DNA of 64,000 nucleotides from assembly GCF_006539285.1 (NCBI RefSeq), contig NZ_BJMS01000014.1, forward strand, positions 1-64,000, read 5' to 3'. Position numbers and translations under genes: made by a program. The notes below the pieces were generated by a model. It was not told the DNA's origin. It did not search any database and saw only the letters and a program-made list of their open reading frames with translations. Origin of the DNA: Sporolactobacillus inulinus. Its GTDB lineage: Bacteria; Bacillota; Bacilli; Bacillales; Sporolactobacillaceae. Positions 27,037 to 35,349 of this stretch are shown piece after piece; positions within the stretch are counted from its first letter, which is position 1; every line of letters starts with the position of its first letter.

Positions 27037-28404
27037 TTAAGGCGTCATCAACTTCGAATCTGCGAACAGAACCTCTTTTTCAAACTGAGTCAAAGCAGCT
27101 TCAAAGCGATCCATCGCTTCATTAATTTCCTCTTCGGTAATAATCAGCGGCGGAGCGATCATCACACTCGATTCATGTGAGTAGGTGTAAAAGCCTTGGG
27201 CCATCAGCATGCCGACGAATTTTTTCATCAGTCCGACTTTATCCCTGCCGAAATCCATCCCATAGGCGATCAGCGGTTCTTTTGTCTCCTTGTCTTTGAC
27301 GAGTTCAACTGCCGCGAACAGTCCGATACAGCGCACCTCGCCAACGGATGCAAAACGTTTCAGCTTATCGAGACGCTCTGCCAGAACATCGCCCATCGCC
27401 GCCGCGTGATCAATCAAGTGCTCCTCCTTGTACACATCAAGCGTGGCGCAGCCGATTTGTGTGGAGACCGTGTGCCCACTATAGGTCAATCCGGTCATCA
27501 GCACATGATCATCGAAATAGTCAGCAATCTGCTTGCTGACAATCACACCGCCAAGTGGACTATAGCCGCAGGTCACGCCTTTGGCAAAAGTCATCATGTC
27601 CGGTTCAATTCCGAAATGTTCAACCGCAAACATTTTCCCGGTGCGCCCGAAACCGGCCATGACCTCGTCGCAAATCATCAGGATCCCATATTTCGTGCAC
27701 AGCTCCCGTACACCTTCCATATAACCCTTTGGCGGAATCAGTACGCCGTTGCTACCTGGAATCGACTCCATGAAAATGGCTGCAATCGATTCCGGCCCTT
27801 CATAGAGGATCTGACTGTTGAGACGATCCAGATAGAAAGCTGCCGCCGCTTCTTCACTGTCAAAAGCAATGGATTCCCGGTAAAGGTACGGTGTCTCAAA
27901 TTTAATGAATCCAGGAAGTCCCGGTTCAACAGTGAAACGACGATTTTCACCGGATAAATTACCGGCACCAAAGGTTGCGCCATGATAGGATCGATAACGT
28001 GAGAAGATTTTGTACCGTCCCGAGTACATGCGCGCAATTTTTACCGCGTGGTCATTCGAGTCGGCACCGCCATTGGCGAAGAAGACCTTGGCCATGTTCT
28101 TTGGTGCAACCTCAATAATCTTGCGGGCAAGCTCTGCCTTCGATTCCGTCGCAAACCCCGGTGCGGAAAGCGGGATTTCACCGATGTGTTTGAACGCCTC
28201 CATCAGCTTCGGATGATTATGGCCCACATTCAGATAGACAAGCTGTGAACACATGTCGTAAAACCTTTTTCCTGTCTCATCCCAGAAAAAAATTCCTTGC
28301 GCTTTTTTAATGATCTTAGGATGGACGTCTTTTTGTTTAGACCATGAATGTAAGACATAGTTTCGATCGTCTTCTTTAATTTGCTGGTCATCAAGGTGCT
28401 CCAT
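27037..28404 (-). CDS. class III omega-amino acid aminotransferase (beta-alanine/beta-aminoisobutyrate type)
   Basis: PLP-dependent aminotransferase of 455 residues. The PLP Lys is Lys275 in TFAKGVTCGYSPLGGV; the cofactor-ring Asp is in MICDEVMAGFGRTG; the phosphate loop is FANGGADSNDHAVKIAR. It resembles omega-amino acid:pyruvate aminotransferases. As a member of a run with PreTA and a carbamoyl amidohydrolase it is well placed to convert beta-alanine (from uracil) or beta-aminoisobutyrate (from thymine) to the semialdehyde. The start is the ATG eight bases after GGAG. No semialdehyde dehydrogenase is encoded in the cluster. Confidence 0.92.
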   Translation of the reverse strand: MEHLDDQQIKEDDRNYVLHSWSKQKDVHPKIIKKAQGIFFWDETGKRFYDMCSQLVYLNVGHNHPKLMEAFKHIGEIPLSAPGFATESKAELARKIIEVAPKNMAKVFFANGGADSNDHAVKIARMYSGRYKIFSRYRSYHGATFGAGNLSGENRRFTVEPGLPGFIKFETPYLYRESIAFDSEEAAAAFYLDRLNSQILYEGPESIAAIFMESIPGSNGVLIPPKGYMEGVRELCTKYGILMICDEVMAGFGRTGKMFAVEHFGIEPDMMTFAKGVTCGYSPLGGVIVSKQIADYFDDHVLMTGLTYSGHTVSTQIGCATLDVYKEEHLIDHAAAMGDVLAERLDKLKRFASVGEVRCIGLFAAVELVKDKETKEPLIAYGMDFGRDKVGLMKKFVGMLMAQGFYTYSHESSVMIAPPLIITEEEINEAMDRFEAALTQFEKEVLFADSKLMTP

Positions 28405-28523
28405 TGCGCCATCTCCAGTCCGCTTTTTCTGAATTAACATAATTTAATGATATAACGATAAAAACAGAAAACAATGAACATTCAGCCAAAAAATAATGTG
28501 CACTTGCACAATCGCAAGGCACA

Positions 28524-29666
28524 TTATCGCATCAGATCTTCAATCATAAAGGCCAACTGCAAATTCGTTTTCACAAAAGGATGCCCCAGATCTGCTCCAA
28601 GAATCGCTTCAATTTTTTTCACTTTATAAAGGACTGTATTCCGATGAATAAATTTTTTATTAGCAATCGTTGCCGTGCGTCCATCCTCTTCGAGAAAAAC
28701 ACGAAGAAATGGAACAAAATCAGTCTCATGCAGTTGATCATAACGGTACAGCTGCCCAAGATACTTTTGATAAAAGCGCTCAATGATGCGTGGATCGCGC
28801 ACATCCATAATAATGCGATAGGCACCTAGATCATTAAACTCACAAATCTTCAAATACGGATGACGTTTAGCCAGACGTAGTACCGTCAGCGCTTCCTGGT
28901 AACTCCTTTGAGCCTCCATAACCGGGTATTCGCTTCCGCTCCCGATTGAAAGGTTGCGCCACTCTGTCTTCTTGGCGCGAATTCCCTCGGTCAGCTTCAT
29001 CAGCGGCAAGTCCGATCCGCGTATTTGTACAGTCAAATAAATTAATTGATTCTCCCGATGCATCGATTGCAGCAGTCGGTATTTTCGCGACAGTTCCATC
29101 TCAATTCCATAGACGAGCGAAACCGGCAATTGATCCGAATCATACGAACAGACCACGATTGAAAAGGATTGATCCGCCTGCGCGCCGATCTGCTCAAGTT
29201 CCGCAGTCACATAAGCACGATCGGGAACGGATTGGAACAACAGCTCTGACAGCAAATCTCTGAAACGGGATTGATTCTGCTCCGCCGCTGCAAGAAACTG
29301 AACGGTAATTTTCACGAAATCAGCCACACGATAGCTCCAAGGCATACTGAAAATTGGGAACCGATGGCTATTTGCAAAATCCATGACTTCATTGGGAATG
29401 CTCGGAATATATGGACCGACATTCAAGATCACGCCGGATGCTTGGTGATCATAGGTTTTTTTCACCATGGTGATCAGCTTTTCCTCATCATGATCCATGT
29501 TGATCCCCGTCGTGACAAGCAGCTCGCCTGCCTTAAAAAAGTCGAATAAACAGTCGCTTTCCATCACATTGACCCCGGAGATCGTTCGCGACATGCCCGC
29601 TTCTCCGGCGACCGGTTTGATCGTTGAAAGTTCCGGCAGCATAAACAAATGCTTAAGTGTGATCAT
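28524..29666 (-). CDS. PucR-family transcriptional regulator of the pyrimidine/hydantoin cluster
   Basis: 380-residue activator with the three-part PucR layout: an N-terminal PucR domain (about 1-125, with SRTISGVNVMESDCLFDFF), a central GGDEF-like/CdaR segment, and a C-terminal helix-turn-helix (FIHRNTVLYKVKKIEAILG at about 335-365). PucR in Bacillus controls purine catabolism, and relatives lie beside many pyrimidine clusters. It is encoded upstream on the same strand as the aminotransferase and probably activates that run in response to a pathway intermediate. The ATG is about five bases after AGGGGGG. Confidence 0.92.
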   Translation of the reverse strand: MITLKHLFMLPELSTIKPVAGEAGMSRTISGVNVMESDCLFDFFKAGELLVTTGINMDHDEEKLITMVKKTYDHQASGVILNVGPYIPSIPNEVMDFANSHRFPIFSMPWSYRVADFVKITVQFLAAAEQNQSRFRDLLSELLFQSVPDRAYVTAELEQIGAQADQSFSIVVCSYDSDQLPVSLVYGIEMELSRKYRLLQSMHRENQLIYLTVQIRGSDLPLMKLTEGIRAKKTEWRNLSIGSGSEYPVMEAQRSYQEALTVLRLAKRHPYLKICEFNDLGAYRIIMDVRDPRIIERFYQKYLGQLYRYDQLHETDFVPFLRVFLEEDGRTATIANKKFIHRNTVLYKVKKIEAILGADLGHPFVKTNLQLAFMIEDLMR

Positions 29667-29968
29667 CTCATCCCCCCTTACAATCCAAAGAAACATTTAG
29701 GAAGTAAAGCATTGAATCAAAAACGAACGAAAGTAGAAACGTAATCAGCCTGTATTAAAGCCTATTCTGACTTGTTTAAAAATTTTCACATCTACTTTGA
29801 CTATAAATCGATCCGTTTCACATGTCCAATCTCACGTAATAAAGGCATCACCAATAGCTCGGCGTAACAAACTGTCAGGTCGAATCGTTTTTTTTCGGCA
29901 GTTCGTCAATAGTCCCTACCTCACACATTTTGTATGCTTAAAAAAACAAGTGATAGAGGAGGTTCACC
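29667..29968. other. divergent intergenic region, pucR / msmX
   Basis: About 300 AT-rich bases between the divergently read pucR and msmX genes. AGAGGAGG is present ahead of msmX. I see no hairpin, repeat or convincing promoter boxes. Confidence 0.4.
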
Positions 29969-31048
29969 ATGGCGACCATTGTACTCGACCATATCAAGAA
30001 GCGCTACGCCAACAGTGATGCACTGACAGTCAAAGATTTCAATCTTTCAATCAAGGATAAGGAATTCATCGTTTTGGTCGGCCCGTCCGGCTGCGGTAAA
30101 TCCACGACCTTGCGAATGATCGCCGGACTTGAGGAAATATCTGAAGGCGGACTTTATATCAATGATAAAAAGGTCAATGACACCGCCCCCAAAAATCGTG
30201 ATATTGCGATGGTTTTCCAGAACTACGCCCTATACCCGCATATGACCGTTTATGGAAACATGGCGTTTGGGCTCAAAATTCGCAAACTCAAAAAAAGTGA
30301 TATTGACAAACGCGTCCGCGAAGCGGCCCAAGTGCTTGGCCTTGAAGAATACTTGAATCGAAAGCCAAAAGCACTCTCTGGAGGACAGCGTCAGCGCGTT
30401 GCACTCGGTCGCGCGATGGTGCGCAACCCGCAGGTTTTTCTCATGGATGAACCACTGTCCAACCTTGATGCCAAACTTCGCGTCCAAATGCGTGCAGAGA
30501 TCGCCAAACTGCAACGGCGCCTGCAAGTGACGACCATCTATGTCACCCACGACCAAACCGAAGCGATGACGATGGCCGATCGCATCGTCATTATGAAGGA
30601 TGGTGAAATTCAGCAAATCGGTACACCGGAAGACGTCTACAAAAATCCGACAAACATGTTTGTCGGCGGGTTCATTGGTGCACCGCCAATGAATTTTCTT
30701 CCGGCAGCCATTTCAGAGCAGGGAGCCTTAATCAGCGATCACCTCGTACCGCTTTCACAAGATACGCTTTCAAAGCTGAGCGACTACAAAGGAAAATCAG
30801 TCATTGCCGGAATCCGTCCTGAAGACATTGTTTCCGTAAAGGAAGCGGTTGAAGATGCCTTTCCTGCAACCGTTGACGTTGCCGAATTGCTGGGTTCAGA
30901 ATCGCTGATTTATACACGTATTGGTGAAACAAGCATTATTATTAAAACAACTGCCGAACATGTACGCAGCGGCGAACAGATTTCACTTGCCCTCAAACCG
31001 GACAAGCTGCGTTTCTTTGATGCTGAAACCGAAAAACGCATCCTATGA
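29969..31048 (+). CDS. msmX: MsmX/UgpC-type ABC transporter ATP-binding protein
   Basis: Multitask ATPase energising several carbohydrate ABC importers (CUT1 group). Walker A is GPSGCGKST at residues 38-46, Q-loop FQNYALYPHMTVYGNM, signature LSGGQRQR, Walker B FLMDEPLSNLDAKLR and switch His in YVTHDQTEAMTMADR. A C-terminal TOBE/MalK-type regulatory region follows, with IRPEDI. It is 359 residues, close to the usual 365. No permease or binding protein is adjacent, which is typical for MsmX serving distant sugar transporters. It is followed by a terminator. Confidence 0.94.
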   Translation: MATIVLDHIKKRYANSDALTVKDFNLSIKDKEFIVLVGPSGCGKSTTLRMIAGLEEISEGGLYINDKKVNDTAPKNRDIAMVFQNYALYPHMTVYGNMAFGLKIRKLKKSDIDKRVREAAQVLGLEEYLNRKPKALSGGQRQRVALGRAMVRNPQVFLMDEPLSNLDAKLRVQMRAEIAKLQRRLQVTTIYVTHDQTEAMTMADRIVIMKDGEIQQIGTPEDVYKNPTNMFVGGFIGAPPMNFLPAAISEQGALISDHLVPLSQDTLSKLSDYKGKSVIAGIRPEDIVSVKEAVEDAFPATVDVAELLGSESLIYTRIGETSIIIKTTAEHVRSGEQISLALKPDKLRFFDAETEKRIL

Positions 31049-31067
31049 TGACGCAAATTCATAAGGG

Positions 31068-31102
31068 GCAGACTTCATTGACGCTACGAGGTCTGCTTTT
31101 TG
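31068..31102 (+). terminator. Rho-independent terminator of msmX
   Basis: GCAGACTTC and GAGGTCTGC pair with one mismatch around an 11-base loop and are followed by TTTTTG, about 20 bases past the msmX stop. Confidence 0.8.
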
Positions 31103-31272
31103 TATGATCTAAAAAAGAAGCATATGCAACGTATTGTTTGGAAAGAAACAAACCGTGCTCAGCATCGTCTAAGAACAAGAAATCTTTTGCTTGAACGAAC
31201 GATCAAGTTGCCTAAGTACAGATAAAAGAAGCGCACGTTCGTTATACTAGTGAAACAGGGAGGGGATCGTTC

Positions 31273-32187
31273 ATGATTGGTATGCATCAGCTGAAAACAA
31301 TGTATGGAACATCTTTGATCAACGATCCGGCACAGATAGCCGATCCCGAAACGTATCTATGGTTCAAAACGAAAGACGGTACCGTTTTCGGCATCAAACG
31401 CGCCCGCCTGTCCGAAAGCGAACAGAAGCTGCTCCATTTCTGTTTCGCTTCTTTTTCACCCGACGCATTGAATCAGACAAAGAAACAGCGCTTTTGGGCG
31501 GATCTGCTTTTCAACAACCTGCATCCGGAAAAATGTCCACTCACGCGCGCCTATTTACTTTATATTCAGCTCGCGCAATTCAGCGATCGGCACCGGAATC
31601 TTGAATCTGCCTTCCACTCCTACTTTGATCGAATCTATCTAACGACGCTCTGGAAGAACAGCAAACAAGGAATCATTCTATTAAAAAGCGCTCCCGAGGA
31701 GCCCCTAGATGAACTGATCAATTTAATCAGCAGTGATTTCTATTGCAATCTGCATCTGCTGTGCATGCCTGTGGATGACTTGAGCACGGTGCACACGACT
31801 TACAAAAAAAATTTTGCACTATTCAATAAATCATGTCTGCTTTTTCCTGAACGTCATGTTGTCGCTTCTGCTCATCTACTGGCTGTTTTAGCTGCGGAAG
31901 CACTACATGAGCAAAAAAACAGTACGATCACACAACAAGTGAAGCGCTTGCGTGACGTGCCGCCGGAACTCTTGCACAGCGTCACCAGCTATTTTCAGCA
32001 CAACTTCAACCTTTCCAAAGCTGCAGATGAATTATTCCTGCATCGCAACACGCTTACCTATCGATTGGATCGTGTTTATCAGCTTACCGGACTTGATCCG
32101 AAGCACTTTGAAGATGCCGTGATCCTCTCACTTCTGATCGATCTCTATCGCTACGATCAATGGAAGCGATCAGAAAATCCTGACTAA
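31273..32187 (+). CDS. PucR/CdaR-type helix-turn-helix regulator
   Basis: 304-residue putative transcription factor. The C-terminal 60 residues are a PucR-type HTH: SYFQHNFNLSKAADELFLHR continuing into NTLTYRLDRVYQLTGLDPK. The N-terminal 230 residues have no domain I recognise; they are hydrophilic and probably an effector-sensing segment. A strong GGGAGGGG lies about eight bases before the ATG. Relatives with this architecture are commonly found immediately downstream of msmX in Bacillales, so it may control sugar transport genes, but that is inferred from position. Confidence 0.8.
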   Translation: MIGMHQLKTMYGTSLINDPAQIADPETYLWFKTKDGTVFGIKRARLSESEQKLLHFCFASFSPDALNQTKKQRFWADLLFNNLHPEKCPLTRAYLLYIQLAQFSDRHRNLESAFHSYFDRIYLTTLWKNSKQGIILLKSAPEEPLDELINLISSDFYCNLHLLCMPVDDLSTVHTTYKKNFALFNKSCLLFPERHVVASAHLLAVLAAEALHEQKNSTITQQVKRLRDVPPELLHSVTSYFQHNFNLSKAADELFLHRNTLTYRLDRVYQLTGLDPKHFEDAVILSLLIDLYRYDQWKRSENPD

Positions 32188-32194
32188 GCCCGTT

Positions 32195-32345
32195 CCTTGC
32201 TCCCGTAGGACGAGGATTGGATCCATCAATCTTGAGTTTGAACGACACTTCAGCTGCTTGCCGAGGGCGATCCGGAAGCCTCCTCGAACATGCAATCTTC
32301 CCGAGGGGTCTTCCTTGGCTTGCTTGCCGCGGGCGTCTCTCTCAT
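32195..32345. repeat. dispersed GC-rich repeat, copy D
   Basis: Contains GGATCCATCAATCTTGAG, TTGAACGACACTTCAGCTGC, GATCCGGAAGCCTCCTCG and CCCGAGGGGTCTTCCTTGGC in the same order as copies A and B near 12.5 kb, with moderate divergence. It lies between the PucR-type regulator and the convergent M42 peptidase and contains no coding signal. Confidence 0.72.
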
Positions 32346-32399
32346 ATCTCAATTTGATTGATTACAGATATGCTGCTTATCCCAGTTTCAGCAAGTTCA

Positions 32400-32445
32400 T
32401 GTAAAAAAAAAAAAAAAACAGACCCTAAAATCAGGTCTGCTCCCA
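32400..32445 (-). terminator. terminator of the M42 peptidase with a 16-base T tract
   Basis: On the minus strand GCAGACCTGATTTTAGGGTCTG forms a 6-bp stem CAGACC/GGTCTG followed by sixteen consecutive T, an unusually long tract. Confidence 0.8.
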
Positions 32446-32456
32446 CGATCAAACGT

Positions 32457-33530
32457 TTAGAACCGTTCAATAACATCAGCATTTAACTTTTTCAACACGT
32501 CGACTGTCAACTTCACCGCCGAAACAAAATCCTCATAGGCAACAAAGCAATAGGAGGTATGCGCATAACGAACCGGCACACTGATCACAACGGTTGGCGC
32601 GCCGTGATACAGATTGATCACCGCACCATCATTGCCACCTCCGCTTCGTACAGACTGTTGCGTCGGAATCCCTTTTTCAGAAGCCAGATCAAGGCAGAAC
32701 TTTTGAAAACGCGGATTTACAATAATCGATGAGTCAAAATGACGCAGCATCGGTCCGCGTTTGAGCCCGGTTTGGATCATATACTCGGGCATCACCGTAT
32801 CATCCGCCGGCGCACCTTCAAACACGATTGAAACATCCGCATTGATCTTCTTCATCGCGACCTGTGCGCCACGCTCGCCAACCTCTTCCTGTGCAGAAAG
32901 CGAGGCTACAACATCAATGTCAAGATCCGATCCATCCAATTCCTTCAGAACTTCAGCCATCACCGCCGTACCGATTCGGTTGTCAAACGCCTTGCCCAGC
33001 ATTAAACCCTTGGCTTCGTTATACTCGAACGTCACGTCCGGCACAACCGGTGCCCCAATGTCAATTTTGAAATCGCGAACCGCTTCCTCAGCAGAAGTTG
33101 CGCCAACATCGATCACCAGCTCGGAAACCTCAGGCAGCCGTTTGCGCTCCTCCGCGGTCATAAAATGAGGCGGTGTGCTGGCGATAATCCCCGATATGTA
33201 TTGCCCATCGTGATTGCGCACGCGCACCTTGTGTGCCGGAATATTGGCGCGCACCCAGCCGCCGACCGTCACAAAACGCAGCATGCCATTCGGTTTCACT
33301 GCCTGAACCATAAATCCGACTTCGTCGCTGTGCGCATCCAGCTGAACAACCGGACGAGCACCATTATTTCCATTTCGCGCCGCATACACATTGCGCATAT
33401 GATCTTCCTCGACCGAACTGAACGGCTTGACCGCATCAGTAAAAATGCCGGCAACCTCATCCTCAAAACCTGAGATACCGTGCGCATTCGATAAACGTTC
33501 AATCAATTGAATCGACTTTTTCTTATCCAC
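32457..33530 (-). CDS. M42-family metallo-aminopeptidase (glutamyl/deblocking aminopeptidase)
   Basis: Cytosolic dinuclear-metal aminopeptidase forming tetrahedral dodecamers, 357 residues. Metal and catalytic residues are visible: His and Asp in LDAHSDEVGFMV, Asp in GKAFDNRIGTA, the Glu pair in SAQEEVGERG, Asp in RHFDSSI and His near VRYAHTSYC. The N-terminal NAHGISGFEDEV is a family hallmark. The GTG at 33530, seven bases after GAGAGGTG, gives the standard length; the frame is open further upstream without a ribosome site. It is monocistronic. Substrate preference within M42 (Glu/Asp versus broad) cannot be told. Confidence 0.94.
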   Translation of the reverse strand: MDKKKSIQLIERLSNAHGISGFEDEVAGIFTDAVKPFSSVEEDHMRNVYAARNGNNGARPVVQLDAHSDEVGFMVQAVKPNGMLRFVTVGGWVRANIPAHKVRVRNHDGQYISGIIASTPPHFMTAEERKRLPEVSELVIDVGATSAEEAVRDFKIDIGAPVVPDVTFEYNEAKGLMLGKAFDNRIGTAVMAEVLKELDGSDLDIDVVASLSAQEEVGERGAQVAMKKINADVSIVFEGAPADDTVMPEYMIQTGLKRGPMLRHFDSSIIVNPRFQKFCLDLASEKGIPTQQSVRSGGGNDGAVINLYHGAPTVVISVPVRYAHTSYCFVAYEDFVSAVKLTVDVLKKLNADVIERF

Positions 33531-33695
33531 AAAAATGCACCTCTCGTCTCTAAAACACCTACATGATAATTTCATTATTATTATAGTATCGTTCAAAAAG
33601 AGTTGTCGCAAGAAACATTCTATAGACAACTTTCCAAGACAGAAAAGAGTACCACCGCCATCTTAGTACTCTTTCTCCATGTGCGTCATTCGAAG

Positions 33696-34169
33696 TCAAA
33701 CGGAGTGATCACTCCGCTTGTTCACCTGCTGCTTCTCCTCGTCCTTTTCAACAAATCGAAAGAGCAGGTAGCCGGCTACGGTTCCGATTGTATTCAGGAT
33801 CACATCATTAATATCGGTGGTGCGGTTGGGCAGAAAAAGCTGAATGCATTCAATGATCGATGAGAACAAGGCGCCCATAAACACAAGATGCAGGAATTTG
33901 AAGTACGGGTACTTTAACGTGAGCATGCAACCGAACGGAAGAAACAGCAATACATTACCTAGATCATCAATAATAAAGTACTTCATCGAAGCCGAACGAA
34001 AATCATCGAACAAATTCAGCGGATTCATGTTCACATTGAAATGATGAACCGGACCGCCATGCCAGTTGCCGGTACCGATTAGACCATGAGGAATCATCGT
34101 CAAGTAAAGAACAAAAAGGATCGAAAAGGTTAAGGCAATGTTGATCATTGCTTGTTTTAAACCGTTCAT
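33696..34169 (-). CDS. VanZ-family membrane protein
   Basis: 157-residue membrane protein with four or so helices. The VanZ-like hallmarks are LGNVLLFLPFGCML, FSSIIECIQLFLPNRTTDINDVILNTIGTVAGYLLF. VanZ itself gives low-level teicoplanin resistance in enterococci, but most family members have no known role. The ATG follows GGAGGAGGG at the right distance, and the upstream part of the open frame has no ribosome site. It lies 130 bases after a 69-residue gene that ends in a terminator, so it is probably a single gene. Confidence 0.88.
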   Translation of the reverse strand: MNGLKQAMINIALTFSILFVLYLTMIPHGLIGTGNWHGGPVHHFNVNMNPLNLFDDFRSASMKYFIIDDLGNVLLFLPFGCMLTLKYPYFKFLHLVFMGALFSSIIECIQLFLPNRTTDINDVILNTIGTVAGYLLFRFVEKDEEKQQVNKRSDHSV

Positions 34170-34245
34170 CCGATCCCTCCTCCACACGAATCTTGGTAAA
34201 GTTACTATTAAATTAAGTGTTAGGCAACCGTGATTTTTTGTCAAA

Positions 34246-34276
34246 CGAAAACACCCGGACAAGAGTGTCCGAGTGC
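34246..34276 (-). terminator. terminator after the 69-residue gene
   Basis: On the minus strand CACTCGGACA-CTCT-TGTCCGGGTG forms a 10-bp stem with one G-T wobble and is followed by TTTTCGTTTG. Confidence 0.8.
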
Positions 34277-34307
34277 CGCCTGAGGAACACTTTGACGTCA
34301 AAGACGT

Positions 34308-34517
34308 TTACTCTGAATCAACCTCATCTCCAAAAATCCCTTTGAGATGATCATCAAAGTGTTCATGAATTTTTTTGAACTTCTGATCAAATTCTTCTTG
34401 CGTGATGATCCCTTTCTCCATCAATAAGTAGAATAATGCGGTGATACGCTCATAGTTAAGTACAGCCTCAGATCCAAGTTCCGTGATGATCTCGTCATTG
34501 CCCATTTTGCCAAACAT
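34308..34517 (-). CDS. 69-residue hypothetical acidic protein
   Basis: Small soluble acidic protein of unknown role with an amphipathic C-terminal helix (ITQEEFDQKFKKIHEHF) that looks like a short SHOCT-like or oligomerisation motif. The start is ambiguous: GAGGGG touches the first ATG and lies 12 bases before a second ATG four codons in. A clear terminator follows the stop, which supports a real gene. It has no membrane segment and no cysteines. I do not recognise a family. Confidence 0.65.
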   Translation of the reverse strand: MFGKMGNDEIITELGSEAVLNYERITALFYLLMEKGIITQEEFDQKFKKIHEHFDDHLKGIFGDEVDSE

Positions 34518-34598
34518 CCCCTCATAATAATAAGATCTATCAGCAATATGACCCTATGCGCAGGTTGGCATACTTAAAAATTCCTGTGAAAATAAATA

Positions 34599-34640
34599 AT
34601 CCTTCTGAATTACAAATTTAATCTGTAATTCAGAAGGATA
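34599..34640 (-). terminator. terminator of the DgaE/KDGP aldolase operon
   Basis: A perfect 16-bp stem, ATCCTTCTGAATTACA against its complement, with a 9-base loop. The minus strand continues TATTTATTTTC. It sits eight bases past the aldolase stop. Confidence 0.85.
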
Positions 34641-34647
34641 ATTAAGT

Positions 34648-35349
34648 TTACCATACCATCTCTACGAGTTGTTTAAGTTTACTGACTTCTGTCCTCCCGG
34701 TTTCTTTATTCACCAAAGAAGTATACAAGTGAGGAATCACACGTTTTGCTCCATGGGCAAGGCACACTTGGACAACGTCATGAACATTCTCAACAGTCAA
34801 GCCACCCGTTGGTTCAAAAGTTGTAATACCACTTGCAACAGCAGCATCAACCATAGCAGCAACTTCATCTAATTTTCTATCCCCTTTAATCGGGAAAAAT
34901 TTGACGGATTGTACCCCAATTTCCGCTAACAAAGCGGTTGCTGCTTTACAGGAAACTTTTTCTTTGTAGTTTTTGCTATATTCTCCAGTTGTTATGAACA
35001 CTTTTCCAACCTCACCAGAAGGTTCTACTAAAGCATTAATCAATGTTTCTTTGTGATTTAAGTAGCCTAAAGTGTAGCCAGACGCAGGAAATACTTGATT
35101 GACGTGTGGAGGGAGTGTCGCTTTCGACACATCCGCTACACGCTTCCACATTGCCGGATCACCAGCACCTAAACCTACTGAAACTCGAATATTTTCTTTT
35201 TGATAGGATTTCACACGCTCAATCGCTTCTTCATTTGTAGGGAAGTTTTTTACCATGACACCAATGAGTACGCGACTACCTGCTACTTCCTTTAAATCCT
35301 TTGCATTTTGCAAATCCTTAGCCAGAACATTAAAGATAACTTCAGTCAT
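34648..35349 (-). CDS. dgaF: KDGP aldolase family protein (DgaF-like)
   Basis: Class I aldolase of the type that splits 2-dehydro-3-deoxy-6-phosphogluconate into pyruvate and glyceraldehyde 3-phosphate. It is 233 residues with a TIM-barrel pattern: VLIGVMVKNFPTNEEA, RVSVGLGAGDPAMWKRVADV, VNQVFPASGYT, a likely Schiff-base Lys in VQSVKFFPIKGDRKLDE, and TTFEPTGGLTVENV. Start is the ATG nine bases after AAGGGG; it overlaps the DgaE stop by eight bases, so the two enzymes are translated together. In Salmonella the homologous pair DgaE/DgaF ends D-glucosaminate catabolism; here the same chemistry is expected but the entry substrate may differ. Last gene of the operon. Confidence 0.88.
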   Translation of the reverse strand: MTEVIFNVLAKDLQNAKDLKEVAGSRVLIGVMVKNFPTNEEAIERVKSYQKENIRVSVGLGAGDPAMWKRVADVSKATLPPHVNQVFPASGYTLGYLNHKETLINALVEPSGEVGKVFITTGEYSKNYKEKVSCKAATALLAEIGVQSVKFFPIKGDRKLDEVAAMVDAAVASGITTFEPTGGLTVENVHDVVQVCLAHGAKRVIPHLYTSLVNKETGRTEVSKLKQLVEMVW

